This document shows positions 1-5,590 of a stretch of 5,703 nucleotides of DNA, one piece after another. The notes below the pieces were generated by a model. The model was not told the origin of the DNA. It worked only from the letters and a program-made list of their open reading frames with translations, and did no database searches. The DNA lies in NCBI GenBank assembly GCA_013697365.1, contig JACCXA010000106.1, positions 1 to 5,703 on the forward strand. Reading direction: 5' to 3'. How positions within the stretch are numbered: the first letter of the stretch is position 1; each line of letters begins with the position of its first letter. Source of the DNA: Chthoniobacterales bacterium. Lineage in GTDB: Bacteria; Verrucomicrobiota; Verrucomicrobiia; Chthoniobacterales; UBA10450. Both the position numbers and the translations under genes were made by a program.

Positions 1-237
1 GAGCTGAGCAGCGACAACGGGGTCACGTGGCAGGAGACCCATCTCCTTGGGGAACCGGTGACGCATGCCTGGCGTTTTTGGGAGTTCCCGTGGCAGACGC
101 CAAGCGAACCCGGCAAATACTGCCTGATGGCACGCGCGACTGATTCAGCAGGAAGGACGCAACCGCGAGTGAGAGTGGCCGAATACGGTTCCTATATGAT
201 CAATCAGTGGCTGCCAATTGAAGTGCAAGTCCAGTAA
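1..237 (+). CDS. Sulfite-oxidase-family molybdopterin oxidoreductase, C-terminal fragment (5' end outside window)
   Basis: Frame 1 is open from the first base to a TAA at 235-237 and gives the last 78 residues of a protein. The fragment resembles the Mo-co dimerisation domain, the immunoglobulin-like C-terminal domain of sulfite oxidases and sulfite dehydrogenases (SorA/SoxC type). Key matches are SSDNGVTWQE near residues 3-12 (the family's 'S-DGG-TW-EA' strand), AWRFWEFPWQ near 23-32, and LMARATDSAGRTQP near 42-55. The usual WNP-GYMNN element near the end is replaced by EYGSYMINQW. The molybdopterin-binding domain, with its cysteine ligand, and any Tat signal would lie upstream and cannot be seen. 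Family members oxidise sulfite or similar small substrates, usually in the periplasm, and pass electrons to cytochrome c. The exact substrate cannot be told from this end. The gene converges on the response regulator, 81 bases away. Confidence 0.8.
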   Translation, partial: ELSSDNGVTWQETHLLGEPVTHAWRFWEFPWQTPSEPGKYCLMARATDSAGRTQPRVRVAEYGSYMINQWLPIEVQVQ

Positions 238-318
238 ACCGCGTCGCGCACCGCTAACGAAGCAGGATGCCTGCGAACCAAGGTCTCCTGAGCCCCGTTC
301 CCGGCTCGACCCCCGCGG
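238..318. other. Convergent intergenic gap
   Basis: This 81-base gap lies between the stops of the Mo enzyme and the response regulator. It holds one short perfect hairpin, GCAGG-ATG-CCTGC at 262-274 (5-bp stem, 3-base loop), with no T run on either side. A bidirectional terminator would be expected here, but the hairpin is too weak for me to call one. Confidence 0.4.
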
Positions 319-870
319 TCAGGCCGCGAGTTTGGCGGCGTCTTTGTGGCCGAGGATCCGGACTGTCTGCTGAAGTTGCTCCACCTGGAGCGGTTTCTTG
401 AGCACGGTCACGGGGCCTTTCGACAGAATGCGATCCAGCATCTCGCTGTCCGGATAACCGGTAATGACCACGATCGGCAGTTCCGGATCGATTCTTTTGG
501 CCGCTTCGTAGACGTCGTCCGCCGGTCCATCGGGCAATTTTAAATCGAGAAAAAGCAAGTCGAAGTGCTGCTTGTCCAGAGCTGTTAACGCCTCCTTGAC
601 CGTCCCGACCACCACGCGACTAAAACCGATCTTCTTCAGGAAGATCTTAAAGAGACTTTGCAGGCTTTCATCATCATCCACCACGAGAACAGTGGGCTGG
701 CCGGACTTGTCTTCCTTGAGAATATCCTTATCGAGCGAAGCCTTCTTGATCCGCCAACGGCCGCCAATCTGGATGGCCGGAAGCTGGCCACGCTGCACAA
801 GATAATAGACGGTCGGCAGAGGAATCCGTAGATATTTGGCGGTTTCCTTCACCGTTAAGAGGTTGTGCAT
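319..870 (-). CDS. Response regulator with N-terminal excisionase-type HTH and C-terminal receiver domain
   Basis: The protein is 183 residues from the ATG at 868-870. Residues about 4-50 form an excisionase/MerR-like helix-turn-helix (HTH_17 type): LLTVKETAKYLRIP, then TVYYLVQRGQLPA and the wing IGGRWRIKKASLD. Residues about 60-174 form a CheY-like receiver. The acidic pair is D65/D66 in VLVVDDDE, the phosphoacceptor is D109 in LLFLDLKLPDG, the switch threonine is T137 in VVITGYP, and the conserved lysine is K159 in VLKKP. All key receiver residues are present, so phosphorylation by a histidine kinase is expected. The domain order is the reverse of the usual receiver-then-output layout. No partner kinase is in the window. 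An in-frame TTG at 904-906 would add 12 residues and has a poor GGAAG-like site upstream. The ATG lies just before the HTH and is preferred, although it has no clear Shine-Dalgarno sequence. Targets are unknown. Confidence 0.9.
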   Translation of the reverse strand: MHNLLTVKETAKYLRIPLPTVYYLVQRGQLPAIQIGGRWRIKKASLDKDILKEDKSGQPTVLVVDDDESLQSLFKIFLKKIGFSRVVVGTVKEALTALDKQHFDLLFLDLKLPDGPADDVYEAAKRIDPELPIVVITGYPDSEMLDRILSKGPVTVLKKPLQVEQLQQTVRILGHKDAAKLAA

Positions 871-926
871 GAGGGGTATTTTCAGGGATAGGCAAGAAGC
901 GCGCAAGCCATCTTCCCCGAGGCGGA

Positions 927-955
927 AACATCTAGAATTTACCGGGGGATGTCAA
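927..955 (-). promoter_or_regulatory. Putative sigma-70-type promoter for the response regulator
   Basis: On the minus strand a perfect -35 box TTGACA (955-950) is followed, 17 bases on, by a weak -10 candidate GATGTT (932-927). Transcription would start near 920, about 50 bases ahead of the ATG at 870. An inverted repeat ACATC (928-932) / GATGT (948-952) spans the spacer and could be an operator, but 5-bp arms are weak evidence. The poor -10 match would suit a promoter that needs an activator. Confidence 0.4.
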
Positions 956-1067
956 TGCTTTCTTCCGCACTTGTTAGGTACGCACGGGACGAAACCCCTT
1001 TATTGTTGATCAGAAGGCGCGTCCCCATGAGCGCTGGTCAAGAGGCGACATCCTGACTGGACAAGGC

Positions 1068-1072
1068 AGGAG
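1068..1072 (+). promoter_or_regulatory. Shine-Dalgarno AGGAG that decides a TTG start
   Basis: AGGAG lies six bases ahead of the TTG at 1079-1081. The alternative ATG at 1097-1099 has no purine-rich site at a suitable distance, so this site favours the TTG as the start of the methyltransferase gene. Confidence 0.65.
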
Positions 1073-1078
1073 CGGCAG

Positions 1079-1720
1079 TTGACTGTTGCCACCTTCATGA
1101 GCGTTTTGTTTTTCAAGCGATTTCTGCAGCGGCCGTTCCAAGTCGCTTCTATCATTCCCAGTTCCAAAGCGCTTGTGGAACGCGTCGCGAGCAAGATGGA
1201 TTTCTCTAAGCCGCGGGTCATTGCCGAATACGGTCCAGGCGAAGGGGTGCACTCCCGCGAAATAGCACGGCGGATGCATCCCGGGTCGACTCTGCTTTTG
1301 TTTGAATTGGACCCGGACTTCTCCCGAGACCTCGAACGGCAGTTCGTGGACAATCCCCGCGTGCAGGTGGTTCATGGCGATGCCGCGCAACTTCCGGCCG
1401 AGTTACAGCGCCGCGGCATCAAGTTGTGCGATTACGTTCTTTCCGGCATTCCCTTTAGCATCCTGGACATCGAAAAGAAGCGAGCTCTCTTGCAGAAGAC
1501 CTATGACGCGATCGCGCCGGGCGGCAGCTTTATTATCTATCAGGTGACAAACGAGCTCCGGCAGCACGCGACTTTATTCCAGCACGGAGAGTCGGAATAT
1601 TTCCTGCAAAACATCCCACCGATGTTCGTCACGGTGTTCAATAAAGTGAACACACGAAATGGCTACGGCCATCCCGCCGCGAAGCCCGTTATGCGGGTGC
1701 CGGTCAATCACGCCGCATGA
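1079..1720 (+). CDS. Class I SAM-dependent methyltransferase, phospholipid N-methyltransferase (PmtA)-like
   Basis: The protein is 213 residues from TTG 1079 (207 from ATG 1097). It has a Rossmann SAM-binding core of the KsgA/PmtA kind. Before the core comes ASIIPSSKALVERVA (24-38), typical of phospholipid N-methyltransferases. Motif I is VIAEYGPGEG (47-56), with the acidic strand-2 end in LLFELDP (73-79) and VHGDAAQLP (98-106). The substrate-side motif is DYVLSGIPFS (118-127), where rRNA dimethylases have NLPY. A late QNIPPMFV (178-185) resembles the NLPPA element of PmtA. Such enzymes methylate phosphatidylethanolamine towards phosphatidylcholine at the inner membrane, or related amine lipids; that substrate is inferred from family. 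No membrane segment is evident. The stop overlaps the fumC start (ATGA, 4 bases), so translation is probably coupled. An rRNA or small-molecule methyltransferase is the main alternative. Confidence 0.78.
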   Translation: MTVATFMSVLFFKRFLQRPFQVASIIPSSKALVERVASKMDFSKPRVIAEYGPGEGVHSREIARRMHPGSTLLLFELDPDFSRDLERQFVDNPRVQVVHGDAAQLPAELQRRGIKLCDYVLSGIPFSILDIEKKRALLQKTYDAIAPGGSFIIYQVTNELRQHATLFQHGESEYFLQNIPPMFVTVFNKVNTRNGYGHPAAKPVMRVPVNHAA

Positions 1721-3135
1721 CCTCGGACGACTGCCGCATCGAGAAAGACTCGATGGGCGAGATGTCTGTCCCGGTTTCAGCGCTTTTCGGCGCCTCAACC
1801 CAGCGTGCAGTTTTGAATTTTCCCGTGAGCGGGTATCGCTTTGCGCGGCCATATCTCCGTGCGCTCGGCTTGTTGAAATGGGCGGCGGCGCAGGCCAACC
1901 ACGACCTCAGCTCGCTCGATTCGCATCGCTCGGCCCTGATTGTACAGGCGGCGGAAGAGGTGATTGACGGAAAGCTCGACGAACATTTCCCGCTCGACAT
2001 TTTCCAGACGGGTTCGGGCACGAGCACGAACACCAACGCGAACGAAGTCATCGCGAATCGGTGCGGACAGCTCGCGGGCAAGCCCATCGGCGCTCGTGAT
2101 CCGGTCCATCCTAACGACCACGTCAACATGGGTCAGTCGAGCAACGACGTCATCCCATCCGCCATCCACATCAGCGCGGCGGAGCAGCTGAAGAATTGTT
2201 TGTTGCCCGAGCTGGCGAAGCTACAAGCCGAGCTGGAAGCGAAAGCAATGGAGTTCTGGGGCGTGATCAAGATCGGACGCACGCATTTGATGGACGCGAC
2301 GCCCGTCCGGCTAGGACAGGGATTTGGCGGTTATGCGCAACAGATCGCGAACGCGCGGGAACGGGCGGAAAGAGCGATCGAGGTCCTGCAAGAGTTGGCG
2401 CTGGGCGGGACTGCCGTAGGTACGGGGTTAAACCGGCACGTGGATTTTCCGGGAAAAGTCATGCGGCATCTCCAGGCGCGCACCGGTATTCCTTTCCGCG
2501 AAGCGGCGAATCACTTCGAAGCGCAAGGGAGCAAGGATGCGGTCGTGGAAGCGAGCGGCCATCTGAAGACGGTCGCTGTCAGTCTCTTCAAGATTGCCAA
2601 TGACATTCGCTGGCTGAGTAGCGGCCCGCGGTGCGGCCTGGGTGAGATCCAGCTGCCAGCCACGCAGCCGGGCAGTTCCATCATGCCGGGCAAAGTGAAC
2701 CCGGTCATGTGCGAAGCGATGATGATGGTCTGCTCGCAGGTTATCGGGAACGACGCGTGCATCACGTGGGCCGGCGCGAACGGCAACCTCGAGCTGAACG
2801 TGATGATGCCCGTGATGGCGCATAATCTTCTTGAAAGCATCCGGCTGTTGGGAAACGCCTGCGAAATCTTTACCGACAAATGCGTGCGCGGGATCATTGC
2901 AAACGAAGAGCGTTGCCGTGAATTGGTCGAGCTCTCCATGTCAATGGTGACGAGCCTCGCTCCCAGGATTGGCTACGATCGGGCAGCAGAAATCGCGAAG
3001 GAGAGTGTGCAAAGCGGCCGGACAGTGCGCGAGCTTTGCCTCGAGAAAAAGATTTTGCCCGAAGCGGAACTGCAGGCCGCGCTCGATCCGATCGCGATGA
3101 CGGAACCGGGCGGCGGAGGTAGTGGGGGCGGCTAG
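1717..3135 (+). CDS. fumC: Class II fumarate hydratase
   Basis: The 472-residue product has the usual length for class II fumarase, which interconverts fumarate and malate in the TCA cycle in the cytoplasm as an iron-free homotetramer. Visible signatures are TGSGTSTNTNANEVIANR (98-115), HPNDHVN (131-137, the second dicarboxylate site), SSNDVIPSA (141-149), IGRTHLMDATP with the catalytic-site H190, SGPRCGLGEI (302-311), and GSSIMPGKVNP (319-329), the mobile loop carrying the catalytic serine. The H in RTHL argues for fumarase; aspartase has Q at that place. The start is the ATG in the ATGA overlap with the methyltransferase stop, and the first residues (IEKDSMGEMSVP) match the normal fumarase start, so no extension is needed. 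The protein ends in an unusual glycine-rich tail (GGGGSGGG, 465-472) after the conserved DP-AMTEPG. Expression is likely tied to the methyltransferase. Confidence 0.95.
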   Translation: MTSDDCRIEKDSMGEMSVPVSALFGASTQRAVLNFPVSGYRFARPYLRALGLLKWAAAQANHDLSSLDSHRSALIVQAAEEVIDGKLDEHFPLDIFQTGSGTSTNTNANEVIANRCGQLAGKPIGARDPVHPNDHVNMGQSSNDVIPSAIHISAAEQLKNCLLPELAKLQAELEAKAMEFWGVIKIGRTHLMDATPVRLGQGFGGYAQQIANARERAERAIEVLQELALGGTAVGTGLNRHVDFPGKVMRHLQARTGIPFREAANHFEAQGSKDAVVEASGHLKTVAVSLFKIANDIRWLSSGPRCGLGEIQLPATQPGSSIMPGKVNPVMCEAMMMVCSQVIGNDACITWAGANGNLELNVMMPVMAHNLLESIRLLGNACEIFTDKCVRGIIANEERCRELVELSMSMVTSLAPRIGYDRAAEIAKESVQSGRTVRELCLEKKILPEAELQAALDPIAMTEPGGGGSGGG

Positions 3136-3205
3136 ATTTCACGGGGAAATTTCGGCTGCGGCCATTCCCGGTTGCCATTGCGATTCGGTCATCGGAAATC
3201 TCACC

Positions 3206-3580
3206 ATGGTTGCCAACGTCAACGGCCCGCAATTCTCGGGCGGCGCGAATATCGCGATCAAATGTCCAACCCACACCTACGAGCAGACGATCGCTTTCTA
3301 CCGTGACACGCTCGGGTTGCCGCTGATCGAGGAAGAAGAAGACGGCTGCATTTTTCAATTCGGACCGAACCGTCTTTGGATCGATCGGGTGCCCAATCTT
3401 AGCCATCCCGATATCTGGCTGGAGCTGGAAACAAACGATACCGAAGCGGCCGCGGCCTATCTGAAGATTAATGGGGTGGCGCGCCGCGATGAAGTCGAGC
3501 AATTGCGCGAAGACTTTGATGGCTTCTTCGTCGCTGCGCCCTCGGGCGTGATCCATCTTGTCATCGGCGACGAGGAATAA
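3206..3580 (+). CDS. Small VOC (glyoxalase/bleomycin-resistance) fold protein
   Basis: The preferred product is 124 residues from ATG 3206. An in-frame GTG at 3122 would add 28 residues that do not look like a domain and would overlap fumC, so I prefer the ATG, although its upstream region has only a weak GGAA. The fold is shown by ANIAIKCPTHTYEQTIAFYRDTLGLP as a first beta-alpha element (residues about 14-39; FYRDTLGLP is the hallmark), then GCIFQFGPNRLWID (47-60), IWLELETND (70-78) and the closing strand APSGVIHLVI (111-120). The usual first-strand metal histidine appears replaced by N15, and the usual glutamate of the last strand by H117, so classic glyoxalase I chemistry is doubtful. Substrate is unknown. 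It lies 70 bases after fumC on the same strand and could be co-transcribed; its stop faces the acetyltransferase stop 28 bases away. Confidence 0.8.
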   Translation: MVANVNGPQFSGGANIAIKCPTHTYEQTIAFYRDTLGLPLIEEEEDGCIFQFGPNRLWIDRVPNLSHPDIWLELETNDTEAAAAYLKINGVARRDEVEQLREDFDGFFVAAPSGVIHLVIGDEE

Positions 3581-3608
3581 TTTGGCTCTGCAATTCGTGC
3601 GCGTCTCT

Positions 3609-4106
3609 TTAGCCAAGGTCGACAACGTGCCGTCCCACGATGACGAGGTCGCGCTCTATCTCTTCGACGCGCGCGACGCGCGAGAGCAGGCCCCAGCGCT
3701 GGAAACCGGCGCGCTCGAACAACGCGAGGCTTGGGGTGTTATGGCCAAAGATCAGCCCGACGAGCGCTGTTACTTCGAGCGACGGACTTCGAGTCAGGGC
3801 CTCCGTTAGAAGCGCGCTCCCCACCCCGCGCCGTTGGAAGCTCTCGCGCACGTAAACGCTTATCTCAGCCGTGCCGCGATAGGCGCAACGCGTGAAGAAA
3901 GAGTGAAAGCTTAACCAGCCGGCAATGCCGTTCTCCAACTCCGCAACGAGCAGCGGATGTCGTTGTGGCGAGTGTTCGTGGAACCAGGGCCGCCGCTCTT
4001 CCACCAAGACCGGCTCCAACTGCGCGGTCGACATCCGCGTGGCGATCGCGGCGTTGTAAATTTCCACGATGGCCGGGAGATCACCCTCGACCGCATCGCG
4101 GATCAT
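3609..4106 (-). CDS. GNAT-family N-acetyltransferase, phosphinothricin-acetyltransferase-like
   Basis: The product is 165 residues from ATG 4104-4106 (a GTG one codon earlier is possible). It starts MIRDAVEGDLPAIVEIYNAAI, the normal start of the PAT/YwnH-like branch of GNAT enzymes. AEISVYVRESFQRRGVGSALL (residues 80-100) is motif A, with the acetyl-CoA pyrophosphate loop QRRGVGSA. FGHNTPSLALFERAGFQRWG (120-139) is motif B, with the asparagine and the LFERAGF helix typical of the family. Members acetylate amino groups of amino acids or analogues such as phosphinothricin or methionine sulfone/sulfoximine with acetyl-CoA in the cytoplasm; the real substrate is not readable here. The ATG overlaps the stop of the upstream WalJ-like hydrolase by one base (TGATG), which supports this start and indicates a coupled two-gene operon. 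Confidence 0.85.
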   Translation of the reverse strand: MIRDAVEGDLPAIVEIYNAAIATRMSTAQLEPVLVEERRPWFHEHSPQRHPLLVAELENGIAGWLSFHSFFTRCAYRGTAEISVYVRESFQRRGVGSALLTEALTRSPSLEVTALVGLIFGHNTPSLALFERAGFQRWGLLSRVARVEEIERDLVIVGRHVVDLG

Positions 4107-4978
4107 CACGCCGCCCGGACTCTCCTGATGGGCGTGGGCGTGACGTCAAAGAAGAACTGATCGAAGGTCGGTTGAAATGCGCCGCCGGGCGTCTCGCCGA
4201 TTCGAAATCGGCTGCTGATCTCGCGTTGATCGGCGCAAAAAACTTCCACCTGGGTCCGACCACAACGCTCCAGGAGCGTCTGCACGGCGGCGCGCGCCAG
4301 CGCGGGCGTGTTGCAATCCCGGCTCAGATGCCCCAGCACCACGCGCTCGACCTGGCCGGGCAATAATTGCTCGATCACAGACGCCGCGGCCGCGTTGGAG
4401 AGATGACCATGACGCGACATGATCCGCTGCTTGACCGGCCAGGGCCGATGCGGGCAACCCTGCAGCAGTTTCTCATCGTGGTTCGTCTCGATGACGAGCG
4501 TGTGCACGAGGCGAAGGCGTTCCACCAGCATCTTGGTTGCGTAACCAAGATCAGTGATGAATCCGAGCCCGGCCCGGCCGGCGTGAAAAGCATAACCGAC
4601 CGGTTCCACCGCATCGTGTGGGACCGGAAACGTCTGCACGGTGATGTCGCAAATCGAGAACTCCGCGCCGGTCCGGAAGAGGCGCCAGTTCCGATGGGCC
4701 GCGAGCGGCCCGCAGCGGATTGCTTCCGCGGTAAGCGAGTTGCAATAAATCGGCACGTGAAATTTCCGGCAGAGCACCTCGAGGCCGCAAACGTGGTCGC
4801 CATGTTCGTGGGTCAGGAGCACGCCATCGAGCTGTCCAGGCGAGACGCCGCAAAGTGCCAGACGATTGATCAGCTGGCGCGCGCTTAGTCCACCATCGAT
4901 GAGAAGGCGACAGTGCTCAGTCATGAGCAAGGCCGCGTTCCCAGCGCTGCCGCTCCCGAGCATCGTAAGGCTGAACAC
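4106..4978 (-). CDS. Metallo-beta-lactamase-fold hydrolase, WalJ/YycJ-like
   Basis: From GTG 4976-4978 the product is 290 residues. The GTG start gives an N-terminus (V/M)FSLTMLGSGSAGN that matches the start of YycJ/WalJ proteins. An in-frame TTG at 5033-5035 would add 19 residues with no counterpart that I know. The metal motif is THEHGDH, with HxHxDH at residues 57-62. Further ligand regions are PVPHDAVEPVGYAF (H121), FITDLGY (D143) and GHLSRD (H217). IETNHDEKLL, WPVKQRI and GHLSNAAAA are hallmarks of this subfamily. Known relatives are metal-dependent nucleases or phosphodiesterases: in Firmicutes the gene belongs to the walRK operon and is linked to coordination of replication and division. 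No walRK is here, so the role is inferred. The C-terminal 30 or so residues after RFRIGETPGG extend beyond the core. The stop overlaps the acetyltransferase start. Confidence 0.88.
   Translation of the reverse strand: MFSLTMLGSGSAGNAALLMTEHCRLLIDGGLSARQLINRLALCGVSPGQLDGVLLTHEHGDHVCGLEVLCRKFHVPIYCNSLTAEAIRCGPLAAHRNWRLFRTGAEFSICDITVQTFPVPHDAVEPVGYAFHAGRAGLGFITDLGYATKMLVERLRLVHTLVIETNHDEKLLQGCPHRPWPVKQRIMSRHGHLSNAAAASVIEQLLPGQVERVVLGHLSRDCNTPALARAAVQTLLERCGRTQVEVFCADQREISSRFRIGETPGGAFQPTFDQFFFDVTPTPIRRVRAA
4530..4551. repeat. Perfect 9-bp inverted repeat inside the hydrolase gene
   Basis: ATCTTGGTT (4530-4538) and AACCAAGAT (4543-4551) are perfect reverse complements separated by GCGT. On the minus strand the element encodes the DLGYATKM part of the metal-site region. 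It could form a stable hairpin in mRNA or be a dyad binding site, or it may be a by-product of codon choice. Confidence 0.6.
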
Positions 4979-4984
4979 TTCTCG

Positions 4985-5014
4985 ATCTATAACGAGGCCG
5001 CCGCGCGTCGACAA
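4985..5014 (-). promoter_or_regulatory. Weak promoter candidate for the hydrolase-acetyltransferase pair
   Basis: On the minus strand, TTGTCG (5014-5009) and TATAGA (4990-4985) are 18 bases apart, and each matches four of six consensus bases. Transcription would begin near 4978, at the GTG start itself, which would make the mRNA nearly leaderless. No Shine-Dalgarno sequence lies ahead of the GTG. The matches are modest, so this is tentative. Confidence 0.2.
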
Positions 5015-5095
5015 ACAGAAATGCTTTTCTGCCAACTAAAGAAGCGCTGCGGCTTGCCTCTTGAACTTCAGGACAGCGCAGTGCAGCATCCCGCC

Positions 5096-5560
5096 ATGAA
5101 ATTTCTCTTCCCACTCCTGGTCGGCGCCTTCGTTTTCTCACATCCGCTCGATTTGCGTGCTGATGAAAAGACGCACCGCGCCGCCGCAGAATCTCTTCTT
5201 AACAACATGGACATGGACAAGCTGATGAACCAGTCGGTCGACCAGATGTTGCAGATGCAGGTGCAACAGAATCCCGCGATTGCACCTTACCAGACACAAA
5301 TGAAAGCGTTTCTGAGCAAGTATATGAGCTGGGCGAGCTTGAAAGACGACATGGTGAAAATTTACACGGCGGAATTCACGGAAGCGGAGTTGAAAGAATT
5401 GAACGCATTTTATCAGACACCGCTCGGGAAGAAGACAGTGCAGAAAATGCCGACCCTTCTCGCCAAGGGCGCGGAAATGGGCCAGAAGCGCGTGCAGGAG
5501 CACTTGCCGGAACTCCAGGCCGCGATCCAAAGCCAGGCTGGGGGAACGAAGACGCCGTAA
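5096..5560 (+). CDS. Secreted DUF2059 protein
   Basis: The product is 154 residues from ATG 5096. The reading frame is open further upstream, but this ATG starts a clear signal peptide: MKFLFPLLVGAFVFSH gives a charged start and hydrophobic core, and cleavage is likely after LRA (about residue 22, before DEK). Residues about 25-75 are helical and rich in Met, Gln and Asn (five Met and six Gln between 36 and 60). Residues about 78-140 match DUF2059: FTEAELKELNAFYQTPLGKKTVQKMP (94-119) is the hallmark of that family, followed by a helix ending near EHLPEL. The protein should act in the periplasm or be attached at the cell envelope; no lipobox is seen. DUF2059 has no firm biochemical function. 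No good Shine-Dalgarno sequence precedes the ATG. A possible further gene starts 30 bases after the stop. Confidence 0.88.
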   Translation: MKFLFPLLVGAFVFSHPLDLRADEKTHRAAAESLLNNMDMDKLMNQSVDQMLQMQVQQNPAIAPYQTQMKAFLSKYMSWASLKDDMVKIYTAEFTEAELKELNAFYQTPLGKKTVQKMPTLLAKGAEMGQKRVQEHLPELQAAIQSQAGGTKTP

Positions 5561-5577
5561 CGGTCGTGGGTTCGCCC

Positions 5578-5585
5578 GGAGGTGA
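5578..5585 (+). promoter_or_regulatory. Near-ideal Shine-Dalgarno sequence
   Basis: GGAGGTGA is fully complementary to the usual 3' end of 16S rRNA. Its GGAGG ends eight bases before the TTG at 5591, an optimal distance. It is the best ribosome binding site in the window and is the main reason for calling a gene at the right edge. A GTG at 5582 falls inside this site and so cannot use it. Confidence 0.55.
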
Positions 5586-5590
5586 ACACC

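Larger units (their letters stand above)
907..1078. other. Divergent intergenic region
   Basis: These 172 bases separate the response regulator (leftward) from the methyltransferase-fumC pair (rightward). The leftward promoter candidate and the methyltransferase ribosome binding site are listed separately. I found no convincing rightward -35/-10 pair: TTGTTA (971-976) and TATTGT (1001-1006) are 24 bases apart, which is too far. No conserved RNA structure was recognised. Confidence 0.5.

Noticed and set aside
262..274. Hairpin GCAGG-ATG-CCTGC between two convergent genes, as a terminator
   Set aside because: The stem has only five base pairs and no T run follows on either strand.
882..911. 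Nine-codon ORF (MACALLAYP) on the minus strand ahead of the response regulator, as a leader peptide
   Set aside because: The purine-rich GGGGAAG directly abuts its ATG, leaving no spacing for ribosome binding, and the peptide shows no regulatory codon pattern.
3122..3205. N-terminal extension of the VOC protein from GTG 3122
   Set aside because: The extra 28 residues overlap fumC, show no domain character, and the GGAGGT upstream is only one base from the GTG.
3665..3682. Two tandem copies of CGACGCGCG
   Set aside because: They fall inside the acetyltransferase gene and simply encode the RVARVE stretch with GC-rich codons; two 9-base copies are not a meaningful array.
4913..5095. Upstream extension of the DUF2059 frame to 4913
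   Set aside because: It would run antisense through the hydrolase start and bury the clear signal peptide that begins at ATG 5096.
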